A DNA stretch of 29,936 bases from Acanthamoeba castellanii str. Neff. Taxonomy: Eukaryota > Discosea > Longamoebia > Acanthamoebidae. The notes under the pieces were generated by a model. It did no database searches. It was not told the origin of the DNA and saw nothing but the letters and a program-made list of their open reading frames with translations. Position numbers and translations under genes: made by a program. Positions within the stretch are counted from its first letter, which is position 1. Every line of letters starts with the position of its first letter. The stretch spans positions 1 to 29,936 of the forward strand of contig NW_004457503.1 of NCBI RefSeq assembly GCF_000313135.1. Direction: 5' to 3'. Shown piece after piece: positions 1 to 9,060 of this stretch.

Positions 1-359
1 TCAGCTTCAGGCCGGGGAACAGCGCCAGCACGTGCTTCACTTCGCCGGGGCTCACGCATTCGAACCCGAACCCGGCCTCGTACACAGCGCGCAACACTGC
101 CAGAATAAATAAATAAATAAAACTCAAAATATGAAAGTGGGCGCGGTGGCGTACCGTCAGGGTGAGGGTTGGCCTTGATGGCGTAGAAGAAGGAATCGAT
201 GGAGGAAAGGCTGCGGAGTTGAGAAAGGGCCTGCGCAACGGAGGGTCCATCGTAGACGTAGAGCGGCGAAGACTCCCGCGCCAAATCAATCAGCTGCTGG
301 GTCCTCCCCTCCGTGCTCCACCACCGCCCCTCGATCCCGGACGCCGCTTCCGCCTGCAT
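1..359 (-). CDS. PLP-dependent ornithine/diaminopimelate-type decarboxylase, N-terminal part (runs off the window)
   Basis: Two exons are visible on the minus strand: 359..155 and 96..1, with an intron at 154..97 (donor GTACGC, acceptor CTGGCAG), and the frame carries on past base 1. The first 69 or so residues hold WW near residue 13, SPLYVYD near 31-37, and FYAIKANPHPD, where Lys62 is the PLP-binding lysine of the fold-III decarboxylases. The next exon reads GFGFECVSPGE. From memory, the WW start plus KANPHP and FECVSPGE resembles the decarboxylase half of bacterial fused aspartokinase/DAP decarboxylases more than eukaryotic ornithine decarboxylases. There is room for no kinase domain upstream, because a divergent gene starts at 656. 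The start at 359 is the first in-frame Met below an AT-rich stretch; an alternative is a splice acceptor (GCATGCAG) there with a short upstream exon. Family is confident, substrate is not. Confidence 0.75.
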   Translation of the reverse strand, partial: MQAEAASGIEGRWWSTEGRTQQLIDLARESSPLYVYDGPSVAQALSQLRSLSSIDSFFYAIKANPHPDGTPPRPLSYFEFYLFIYSGSVARCVRGRVRVRMREPRRSEARAGAVPRPEA

Positions 360-655
360 GCCAATATAATTTTAATATTGACCGATTTTCTTTTGTTCGC
401 CATGATTTCCCTCGATTTCCTCCTAGTCGAAGAATGTCACGAATGTCGTTGCCCTGCAGGTGTTGCAAAGAAATTTCTGGTTTAGCTACCTTCCGCGCAT
501 TGGGCGCTAAGTCCGAGAAAAAGACTAAAACCTTTTCGCGGGAGGCTGATCCTTTTTTCTTCACCGCACGCAAACGCATCACAGACCACCAACACCCACA
601 CACCAACAGACCACCCACACCAACCATCCTCGACTTCCATCCTCCACATCCCACA
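360..655. promoter_or_regulatory. Shared upstream region of the divergent decarboxylase and 93-aa gene
   Basis: This 296-bp gap separates two divergent starts (359 on minus, 656 on plus). It has an AT-rich stretch at about 361-385 beside the minus-strand start and a CA-rich, CCACACC-like stretch at about 585-650 just before the plus-strand ATG, which is probably its 5' leader. No recognisable core promoter element was found. Confidence 0.4.
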
Positions 656-937
656 ATGAACGCCTTCATCGCTTACCCCAGCTCGACCGCCTACAACTGC
701 CAGAAGAACGGCGTAGCCACCCGTGCCATCTACAAGCGCCGAAGCCCTCGTCGCGCTAACAGCAAGGAGATTAACCACGCGTACGTCGATTCGCAGATTC
801 TCCAGCGCCCGAAGACCGTCAAGCAGTCGACTCCCGCCGACGTTGACTACGAGTCGGGCCTCTACTCCGAGTTCGAGCTCGATGCCTACGCCTCCAACGA
901 GGAGCTCATCCGCGCCTTCGTCTCGACCAACGCCTAA
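656..937 (+). CDS. Small protein of unknown function (93 aa)
   Basis: This is a single-exon frame starting ATGAACGCC, with a C-rich leader before the ATG (CCCACA-ATG), and ending at TAA. The third-base GC bias (many C-ending codons) matches the real exons elsewhere in the window, which argues for coding. The protein has a basic middle (KRRSPRRANSK near residues 27-37), then an acidic and tyrosine-containing half (DVDYESGLYSEFELDAY), and ends AFVSTNA. There is no signal peptide, membrane segment or family motif that I recognise. A long 3' region follows, with two inverted repeats and an AATAAA at 1411. It could be lineage-specific; a conserved short regulatory protein is also possible. I do not assign a function. 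Confidence 0.6.
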   Translation: MNAFIAYPSSTAYNCQKNGVATRAIYKRRSPRRANSKEINHAYVDSQILQRPKTVKQSTPADVDYESGLYSEFELDAYASNEELIRAFVSTNA

Positions 938-1295
938 GCTCATCCCGCGACCGACAGCCGTACCCAACCGTAGTCGTCGAGCGACGTAGCAAGAGCTGCT
1001 CACGCCGCGCGTCGAAGCTTTCGACTTGTCCTCGACCAGGACGTTGGGGCTTGCTTATACCATCCCCTCCTCCAATCGCATGCACTTTATCGTGCTTTTG
1101 CTGAGTCGGAGATTAACGGAACTGTGTGTTCCTTTCTAGACACCGCTCTAGATACCATCCTCCCCGAGGAAGAACGCCCGAGACCCGAGACCTGGATACT
1201 CTGCTCTGCAGTCCATCCAAGGTATTTGTCATCAGTCGCTTACACCACACCGCCACACACCAACAATCAATGTTAAACACCCAATCATTTTGTAT

Positions 1296-1339
1296 AGTGC
1301 TAGCACTTGTCTGCTTCAGTAAGGCGGCTCCTTACTGAA
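1296..1339. repeat. Palindrome plus perfect hairpin downstream of the 93-aa gene
   Basis: AGTGCTAGCACT (1296-1307) is a perfect 12-bp palindrome. Seven bases later, TTCAGTAAGG (1315-1324) pairs perfectly with CCTTACTGAA (1330-1339) around a CGGCT loop. Both lie before the AATAAA at 1411, so they would sit in the 3' UTR of the 656-937 gene or in a separate small RNA. Confidence 0.6.
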
Positions 1340-1410
1340 TGGTATGTGTCTACACGGTACTCCCATCCTGTTTATGTTCGCATCATGTTTGTCGCCACAA
1401 CACCACAAAC

Positions 1411-1416
1411 AATAAA
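1411..1416 (+). terminator. Candidate polyadenylation signal AATAAA for the 93-aa gene
   Basis: AATAAA on the plus strand, about 475 bases after the stop at 937. It is the first such hexamer on the sense strand after that stop, so it is the best candidate, but the distance is long. Confidence 0.4.
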
Positions 1417-1621
1417 ATCCTTCCAACCTACTTCTTCCCATCTTGCCGTTGAGTGCGCGAGGCCTTCTGAAGAGGGGCACCAACCAGCGAGCAATTATAA
1501 GGCGCCTGGTCCGTGGTCCGTGGTAGCGCGCAGCTGATGCGCCTCTTTGATCTGAAATTTGACACAAGCCGATTTCTGCACCTAATTCTAAGTGGTTGAT
1601 GCAACTTGTTTACGGCGTAAT

Positions 1622-4600
1622 CTAAGAGGAGGGCTGGCTCCTGAACAGCTGGGTGAGGGCGAGCCCAGGCACAGCCGCGATGGACTTCTTTTTCTCGTTC
1701 TTCGGCCGGGCCGGCGTTGTGTGCACCTGCGAGCTTGATGAAGTGAGGCTTGACGTGCCCGTGCTCGTCCTCTCCCTTTCGCTCCCACTTCCGCCGCCTG
1801 TAAGGGCCTCCTTGTAGGCCTTGCGTCGGTGCTCCTGGTGCCGCCGCTGCACCTCCACGAAGTGATCCAGCAACTCTGTAGTGTCCCACACACACAGACA
1901 CGGTAAGGAGGCCTGAAGGAAGAACGAGCGGAGCGCGTGGAAAGCACCTTTGAAGTCGATGCCTTCTTCCTGGATCCTCTCTTGCTGGACAGCGCCCTTA
2001 TCCACCGCACCAACCCTAAGCGATTGATTGGTGCCAGACACGTAAGCAATTGTCCAAGAAGAGACGTGTGACGGGGGGGGGGGCGCTACCCGCGGGGGAG
2101 GAGCTGGAGCATAGACAGGGAAGAGACGCTGGAAAGGCGGTTCTTGAGGGTGTTGAACGCCGCGCTCTGGGGGAGCAGCATCAGGAGGCCGTAGAGGCAT
2201 TTGTACAGGTGCCCGTACTGCTCGGGCTCCAGGAGCTGCAATCGCAGCGCTGTTCCGAGGACATCGATCAGCACATCACAGACACACAAATATTACCAAC
2301 AACGTGGTTGGCACGTACACGTGAAAACGGGCGACTCGAGAAGTTGGACCAGCTTGTCGATCTCCATCAGCAGATTGACCGTCACCTCCACGTCTGCACT
2401 GTGGTCGTTACAAGAGAGTGAGCGCTTGGCGTGATCCTCTCGAACGCTGCACAACTTGCGTTGCTTCAACACAAACGAAGTGAAGGGAGGGGGAGGGCGT
2501 ACAATTTGGCGATGAGGTGGGTCGCGTGCTCGTAGGCCTGCGATAGGAGGCAGAGAGAGAAGGTGGCCACGGCATTGTTGCACCACGAGCGATACAGAAT
2601 TATGAACAGCTCCCTACTTTCAGGCGTGCTCAAATCCTTCAAGTGCAGCCTACGCACGCATGATTGGAAGGGGGGGGGGAGAGCGTCAACAACGGCGAGA
2701 AGAGGTGCAGTGGTGTGGGACCGACCTGAGATCGTAAAGCTCGGTAGAAGTGAGGAGGATGACGTTGAGCGTTTGAATCATCACGCACGCGAACTCGGGG
2801 TCCTGTACACAAGAACGTGATTGTATGGACACACGCGGTGAGCAGAGAGAGGGCCAGGCGGAAGGTCCCTGGGTTGCGGAAGCGTACCTGTTGGTCTTGC
2901 AAAATGCTGGCCAGAGCTCGGTAGATCTTCTCGGGGTTGATGTGCAGACTCAGCTGCCTGATCACCAAGCAGCCTCGGCTTTCCAGCAACTAGTTAACAC
3001 ACACACACACACACCACACCACACCACACACACCACACACACCACACACCACACACCACACACAATCACACGACGGCGACACACTTGTAAGCAGAAAGTA
3101 AAAGTTACAGTTGGGACCGAGGGAGACGCACATGGCGGTCGCTGTAGAAGAGCGAGACGAGGTTGTGCATGAGCTTGTCGAAGTAGGGGTAGGTGGCGGA
3201 GGTGCTCTGCGAGGACAGCTTGGCCAGCACCTCGAGGTCCACGCGCACCACGTCGTCGGCCGAGTCGGAGAGCATGCGCAGGAGGGCCGGGTAGAGGGTG
3301 TCGAGGAAGGGCGCCAGCTTCTCGGGCGTCTTGGAGTAGAGCATGAGCACCCAGCCCAGCGCGGCCAGCCTCGTGGGCACCGATCCCGACTTGAACTCGT
3401 CCGTAATCCGCCCCAGGAACTGTCCAATCGCAAACTCCTGCTGCGTTCTTCACGTCGCACACGACACACGCCGCACACACCGCACACACGTGTCACAAAG
3501 ACGCTTCGAGCGCGACGTGGGCGAGGTGTAGGGAGGTGTACCCGCTGATGAGGCGGAGGAGGGAGGTGTTGGCGCTGGAGGCCTGCTGCTGGATGTCCTG
3601 CACGCGATGGGAGATGGAGGGCAGAATGGCGCCCACCAGGTCGGCAGCGTAGGGCAGCAGCTCCTCCTTGCCGCACAGAATGAACTCGTTGACCCACTTG
3701 AGCGCCGTCAGCTGTGTGAACTCGTCTGTTGTGCCCCCCCCCCCCAACTCAGATTAGTGCCACCCAACAACACCAACGACGACAACGACGACGACGACGA
3801 CGACGACCAACTGGAGGGGAGTACCGAGGGAAGTGGCGAAAGGGATGAGAATCTCGACCATCTTGCCGAACTCGACGTGAGGAGCCGAGCGGATCTCTTT
3901 GAGGAACTCGGCCAACACGTTGTCTGCTTGCGTGCGAATGTCCTGTCGTACACACACACACACCGCACGCACACATTGCGTGCGGGTTAGTGAGGCTGGC
4001 CTCGCTCGCATGGGTCAGCGACGTGGGGAGAAGGAGCCAGCCAACCTGCTCGTTATCGGAGAGCATCTTGAAGAGGCCGTCCAGGAACTCGGGCAGGTAT
4101 TCGAGCAACTCTATGTCGGGCACCGAGTCGAGGACCGTCACCCAGCCTGTGACACACGGCACACATGACACACACACGATCAATTCACGGTTGCACTTCC
4201 CACTGTGCGTGCCGACGACGACGCGGGCCGTGTCGTACCGATGAGGAACGACCGCACGAACGTGTTGGTCACTTGGATTCGCTCCTTGAGCAGCGGCACG
4301 AAGCTGGCGAAAGAGAGAAAGAGTCAAAAACTACGCCACTCGACTGATTAGGGTTGTGTGTGTTGTGTGTGTGGTGTGTGTGTGGCTTACCGTTCAATGT
4401 CAAAGGCGTCGCTTTCGGTGACGATGTCCTTGACCAGTCGGTCGAGCAGCTGCGCACCGTTCTTGACGTTCAGGTCCTTGTCCGCCGAAAGCTGTGCGCG
4501 CGTCGACGATTGCAACACACGCAGGACCACCGAAGAAGGTTAGCAACAGAATAGGACGCATCGGAAAGGTGAAGAAGAAGAAGAAGTAGGGAAGTGGTGC

Positions 4601-5129
4601 ATACGCGGCAAAGGCCTTCGAAGATTTCGTTGAAGAAGGTGAGGGTACGGCCGCGGGCCACCTTGGAGATGTTGTACATGGCCTCGCACGCATAGTATCG
4701 CACTCGGCTGTCCTGGTCGCCGAAGCACTTGAGCACGGGCGGCACAAGCTTGTTGAGGTATCGCCACGTTTCCTGCACGGCACGCAAACATCGAATGGTT
4801 CATCGTGGCTGCCCCACAACAATGGAATGCATGGAGGAGCGGGAGAGATGTACCGCGCCGAGACCGATGGCGGTGGCGGCGAGGGCGATGAGGCCCCCTT
4901 TGCGCTGATTGCCAGATGACGAGAGGGCGAATTGGGAAGTGATGAAATTGATGATGGTGTTGATCTTTTCGGTATCCTTCGCGTCCTTGGAGTCTCGAAT
5001 CAGCTGCTCGAGCTCGAGGGCTCCCATTTTGCGCTTCTCATAGAGCTTGTCGCTCAAATTGCGCACAATGTTGGCGCTGAGCGGTGGGGTCTCCACCACT
5101 GGCTTCGAACCATAGAGTTTTTGGCTCAT
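1622..5129 (-). CDS. VAC14: VAC14, scaffold of the PIKfyve/Fab1 lipid kinase complex
   Basis: Fifteen exons on minus: 5129-4854, 4772-4605, 4491-4391, 4303-4239, 4146-4046, 3942-3825, 3725-3542, 3447-3132, 2989-2888, 2802-2726, 2649-2503, 2398-2319, 2249-2090, 2015-1948, 1875-1622. They sum to 2217 nt, giving 738 aa (human about 782). Vac14 is a HEAT-repeat scaffold that holds Fab1/PIKfyve and the phosphatase Fig4 on endolysosomes to make PI(3,5)P2. The match spans the whole protein: [16 protein letters not shown] near residue 76-91, [30 protein letters not shown] with [27 protein letters not shown], the KTPEK...[11 protein letters not shown] segment, [18 protein letters not shown], and [12 protein letters not shown] near the end. 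The tail [13 protein letters not shown] matches the family C-terminus before a low-complexity end. Exon 8 uses a weak acceptor (GTGAAG); its edge is the least certain. Confidence 0.93.
2998..3064 (+). repeat. (CA)n-rich simple repeat in a VAC14 intron
   Basis: A run of CACACA and CACCACAC units lies fully inside the intron between VAC14 exons 8 and 9 (3131-2990). On the sense strand it reads as GT/GTGT repeats close to the branch region. Confidence 0.8.
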
Positions 5130-5543
5130 TGCCAGTAGGAGGAATGGCACAACCGATTCAAAAAAACACGAGCGGTGAGAGACGAATGGATGTGTGTCCG
5201 GACTCGAAACCTTCTCTTTCGTTTTCGTCCAAATAATGTAAAAAAAATATAAATATAATAAATTGCCAACAGCAACAAGCCTCCCACACAAAAGACAGCA
5301 GAGGGCGCGTTGAGGCAATGCGTCGAGCTTGGCTGCAGAGTCTCGTTCGATACGGCCACCTCTTGGAAGAACGACTTTCGCTTCGTGACGCGAAGTTCGC
5401 GTTCGTTGGGTGGGGGTAAATGCCGCAGAGGTATCGGCGGGTTGCGACGTATTTCTTGTTATTTGCAAGTCCGCACAACGCAAGGCCAACTCTGGCTCTT
5501 GTCTGCGCACAACACGAGTAGCAGCTGCAGCAACACACAACAC
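5130..5543. promoter_or_regulatory. Shared promoter of VAC14 and the mitochondrial carrier
   Basis: This is a 414-bp divergent gap. It holds an AT-rich block at about 5228-5265, closer to VAC14, and an imperfectly spaced but exact inverted repeat ACGCGAA-G-TTCGCGT at 5388-5402, about 140 bp before the carrier ATG. The TTCGCG half-site resembles E2F-type sites, but that link is only a resemblance. Confidence 0.5.
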
Positions 5544-7251
5544 ATGGAGGAGTCGCTTGAAGCGCAGGCCTGTGGCAGGTTCTGCGTGCGGGACGTGCCC
5601 ACCAAAGAGCTCTCCTTGCGCCAGCAGGTCCTCGCCGCCACCGCCGGCGGCATCGCCACTGCCCTCTTCGGTTTGCCGCCTTCCCTCAGAAGGAGAAATC
5701 AATCTCCTATATGATGATTTAATCTAATCTTATTCCGGATGACGATTCAGTTACGCCGTTCGATGTGGTGAAGACGAGGCTGCAGGCGCAGTTCGATCCA
5801 CTCAGCAGCCAGGCACAACCGCGCGCAACGGGGTCCGTGGTGCGCACGAGCGGGGCTCCCTCGCTGCACTTCTCCGGGACCAAGGTGGGCCCTCATCTTT
5901 CTGCCCCTCCCTGAGGTTTTATTTTATTTTATTTTATTTTACAATAATTATTGTTCATAATTGATTTTGCTGTTTTAGTGGTAATCAATCTTTATTTTAC
6001 TCAACAAATACGAATCATATTTATTTGGCTTGCTTGTGTGCGCAGGACGCGTTCGTCAAGATCGTGCGGGTGGAAGGCGTGCGTGCGCTGTGGCGCGGGC
6101 TCACGGCCGCACTCGTGCTGACCGTGCCTGCCAATTCCCTGTGCGTGCTGCATCCCACTGCCCGGGAGTGCACATCGCGACGATCACACGTTAATTCTTT
6201 GACGCACCTGACGCTCTCGCGCAGGTACTTTATGCTCTACGATCGAACAAAGACTCGATTCGACCGATCGTTTCCTGCCCTTGCCCCCGTCTTCGCAGGT
6301 GCGTGCAGACCGTATCTCTCGTGGTGGAGGTGCATTCGGTTTCTCACACTCGGCACTGTACACTGTGTCAACACCTTGCAGGCTTGTTTGCCCGAACGGT
6401 GACCGTGTGTTTCACAGCGCCACTGGAGCTCATGCGCACCTACGTACAGTCACATGGCAAGTCTGCGCATATGCAGAAAGGTATGTCGTCCGCCGTTGGC
6501 TGGCGCCACGCACACGCACACGCACCTCCTCTCATTTGTTTGTCCGCTCCCAGGTATCACACAGATCATGCTAGAGCTGGTGAGGAGTCGAGGAATTGTA
6601 CATTTGTGGACGGGGCTGGCTCCAACGCTGTGGCGAGATGTTCCCTTCTCTATCATGTACGTGGTTCATCACCGCACTGCAGAGCCCCGTCTTCAGCTCA
6701 CCGCTCATCTCATGCCACCCTCTCTGATATCTCTCTTTTCCATACAGTTACTGGAGTTCGTATGAGTACATCAAGCATGCCATTCAACCAGGCGACAAGG
6801 TACGCCTAGGCCCTCTCTTTCTTCTTTTTGTGGTACTTACCAAGTCTGGGGTGTTGGCCAGCGAGGGTTCCTCGTCAATTTTGTATCGGGTGCCGGTGCG
6901 GGCTGCCTCGCCGCAAGCTTCACCACCCCCATCGACGTTGTGAAGACCCGACGACAGATGTCGATTGGCGCCGCTGCCACCGACACTCCCGTACGCTTGC
7001 TCTTCCCCAGTAGTGGCATGTCGTCATCACCGTCACGAAAGTCATCTCACCGCCAGTCACCTCCTCCTCTTGTGCTTCAGCACTACCCGCCATCGTCAAG
7101 AGCGATCCTGCGGGCCATTGTGGAGGAGGAAGGGATGCGGGGCCTAGTCAAGGGCATCGTGCCACGTACCGCCAAGGTGGCACCCGCCTGCGCCCTCATG
7201 ATCGCCAGCTACGAGTTCTTCAAGCAGCTCTTCCTCGAACCTCCACCATGA
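5544..7251 (+). CDS. SLC25A39: Mitochondrial carrier of the SLC25A39/40 (MTM1) type, probable glutathione transporter
   Basis: Nine exons: 5544-5670, 5751-5884, 6046-6140, 6225-6298, 6382-6480, 6554-6656, 6748-6799, 6862-6990, 7081-7251 (984 nt, 327 aa). Three carrier repeats are visible, each with the Px[DE]xx[KR]x[RT] signature: PFDVVKTR at 45-52, PLELMRT at 157-163, and PIDVVKTR at 251-258. The subfamily call rests on DAFVKIVRVEG, ALWRGL, VPAN...YFMLYD, the second-repeat PLELMRT, LWRDVPFSI.YW and the late AP.CA.MI..YEF segment, all typical of SLC25A39/40 and yeast Mtm1. Those proteins import glutathione across the inner mitochondrial membrane and affect Mn/Fe-S handling. The ATG at 5544 is chosen because the first carrier helix follows after a short leader. 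It diverges from VAC14 and is convergent with the PDI gene. Confidence 0.9.
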
Positions 7252-7407
7252 GGGTCTGCTCTTCTTCTTCTTCTCTTTTTCTTTTTGTCCTACTCGATGC
7301 CATCACTACCTTCACACTCACAAAGTAATGAGCAAATATATTTATTGGCCCACTAGTGGAGAAGGAGATGAAGAAGAGGGTGAGGGTGTAGCGTGGTGAG
7401 GATGAGC
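7252..7407. other. Convergent 3' ends of the carrier and PDI genes
   Basis: A 156-bp gap with a CTT-rich tract directly after the carrier stop and a TTTATT at 7341-7346 that reads AATAAA on minus, 62 bases after the PDI stop. No other feature is seen. Confidence 0.5.
7341..7346 (-). terminator. Polyadenylation signal AATAAA of the PDI gene
   Basis: On the minus strand this reads AATAAA, about 60 bases past the PDI stop at 7408, a normal spacing. Confidence 0.6.
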
Positions 7408-8843
7408 TTAGTGGAAGGCGGCGAGGATGTTGAGCCTGGCGACGAACTCGTCGACCTTGGCGGCGCTGAGGCTGCCGCTCTCGATCATGCGGGTGAGCCT
7501 CTCAGTCTCAGTCGTGAGGTACTCGGGCTTGGTCTTCAGGAGTTCAAGCGCCCTGATGTAAATCTTGGCGTGCCTGGAGGAAGAAGAACGTAAGTGTACC
7601 GTTCTATCGACGACATCTCGGCCCACAAAGAAGAAACACTTCATCAAAGTGGGATGAAGGGGAGGATGACGTACTTGGCGGCATCACCAGCAAGACCGGT
7701 GGCGACCTCCTTGGCCTTCTCGAGGAGAGCGGCCTTGTCCTCGGCATCAGCGTAGGCCTTGACCACGACGTCGAGATCGGCGACGCGACCAGCGTTGGGG
7801 CCGGGGTGACCGTTGGCGAGCCTCTCAGTGCCAGCCTTCTCGTTGATGAACTTGACGAAGGAAGCGAGGTCCCTGCCACCATCATAGTCGACGGGGCTGG
7901 CCTTCTCGCCCTTGGGGAACCACTTCAGAGTGGGGTAGCCCGAAACGCCATACTGCTGGCAAAGGGCAGAGTTGGCATCGCAGTCTGTCCCATGACACAA
8001 CACAACAATTAGCATCACGAGGATAACAACAACCACAACAACGACACAGGAAGACAAGACGCAACGTGCGTACCGACTTTAGCGACCTTGACGCCGGCCT
8101 CGTTCTTGTAGGCGGCAGCGACCTTCTCGTACTCGGGAGTCAGCTTCTTGCAGTGACCGCACCACGGGGCGTAGAACTCGACGAGGGCATCAGTGTCACT
8201 CTCGACGATCTCGCTCTTGAAGTTGCTCTCGCTAAGCACGGTGACGTAGCTGGGAGGAGCGGGGGCCCTCTTAGCCTTGACGCCGGTGTTCTTCTCGATG
8301 AAGGAGATGAGGTCGTCCTCGGACCTGCCGCCCTCGTACTTCTGCGACTCCTCAGGGTTGCCGCTGGGGAAGAACTTGAGGGTGGGGAAACTACAAAGAG
8401 AGATCAAACGTAAGAAGATGCACTATGCCCTCGGCTGTAGCAAGAAGATGAGAGTAGATGATAAAATGCAAGAACAGGGGCGAGATGCGGTACCCCTTCA
8501 CGTCGAAGCGGCTGCCGAGCGCACTGTGGGCATCAGCGTCAACCTTGGCGATCACGACCTTGTCCTTGGCATGAGCGAAGGCATCGGCGAAGACCTCGTA
8601 GACCTGTTCTCCACAAATCAGTAAATGTTAAGTAAATGCAAAATTATTATCGCAAAATGGATGGCGTACGGGAATGAGGTTCTTGCAGTGACCGCACCAC
8701 GGGGCGTAGAACTCAACGAAGGCGGGCTTGCTGCCGTCGAGCACCTTATCGAAGTTCTCGGGGGTGAGATCAACGACGTTGCTGGCGCTGGCGCAGGCCA
8801 GGAGGGCCGAGAGCAGGAGGAAGGGGAGAAGGAGGCGGGCCAT
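7408..8843 (-). CDS. Protein disulfide isomerase, two thioredoxin domains plus ERp29-like tail
   Basis: Five exons on minus: 8843-8670, 8603-8494, 8390-8074, 7984-7675, 7573-7408 (1077 nt, 358 aa). Residues 1-20 form a signal peptide ([20 protein letters not shown]). Two a-type thioredoxin domains follow, each with [11 protein letters not shown]; the active-site pairs are Cys50/Cys53 and Cys172/Cys175. Residues from about 255 to the end form a helical ERp29-C-like domain ([20 protein letters not shown], then [18 protein letters not shown]). This domain order matches the short PDI-D type of Dictyostelium and plants and oxidises or isomerises disulfides in the ER lumen. The protein ends NILAAFH, with no KDEL or HDEL, so retention would have to use another signal. 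The upstream DNA carries an exact ER-stress-type element (8910-8928). Confidence 0.95.
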
Positions 8844-9060
8844 GGTGATGATGCTGTGTCAATCCAACTGAACAGGAACCTGCCACCTCACCCTCCAGTC
8901 TGTAGCCACCGTGGCTGTCCGCCATTGGCGGCTCGTGTGCCGACACACCGGTTTCGGAAACAATTTGAAACGAGTTCAAACGTTTCCAGACCTGCGAGAA
9001 AAGGCCAGTTTTTTATTTCGGCGTTGATCGTGCGATACTCGCTTTTCTTTCCAGCACACC
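8844..9060. promoter_or_regulatory. Shared promoter of the PDI and LTA4H genes
   Basis: This 217-bp divergent gap holds the ERSE-like element at 8910-8928. The CCAAT box of that element also lies in a 13-bp inverted repeat, CCGCCA-T-TGGCGG (8919-8931). A T-rich run at 9010-9018 lies nearer to the LTA4H start. Confidence 0.6.
8910..8928 (-). promoter_or_regulatory. ER-stress response element match, CCAAT-N9-CCACG
   Basis: On the minus strand, the PDI sense direction, bases 8928 to 8910 read CCAAT, nine bases, CCACG. This is the exact published consensus of the mammalian ERSE, where NF-Y binds CCAAT and ATF6 binds CCACG. It lies 67-85 bp upstream of the PDI start codon. The match is directly visible; function in this organism is inferred. 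Confidence 0.6.

Larger units (their letters stand above)
938..1621. other. Intergenic region between the 93-aa gene and VAC14
   Basis: About 680 bp lie between two convergent stop codons. No open frame with coding bias and no tRNA-like fold was seen. It contains a 12-bp perfect palindrome (1296-1307), a 10-bp stem hairpin (1315-1339) and AATAAA at 1411-1416. The most likely content is the 3' UTR of the plus-strand gene, possibly with a UTR intron. Confidence 0.5.

Noticed and set aside
938..1621. tRNA or snRNA gene in the longest gene-free stretch
   Set aside because: No cloverleaf, A/B boxes or Sm-site with flanking stems could be found by eye; only short hairpins are present.
2086..2092. 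Stop codon TAG as the end of VAC14 at the PRG sequence
   Set aside because: The TAG is inside a splice donor (GG|GTAGCG). Two more exons keep the frame and match the family C-terminus ([13 protein letters not shown]).
2998..3064. CRISPR or transposon-end repeat
   Set aside because: It is a plain CA-type microsatellite inside an intron, with no spacers, terminal inverted repeats or target duplication.
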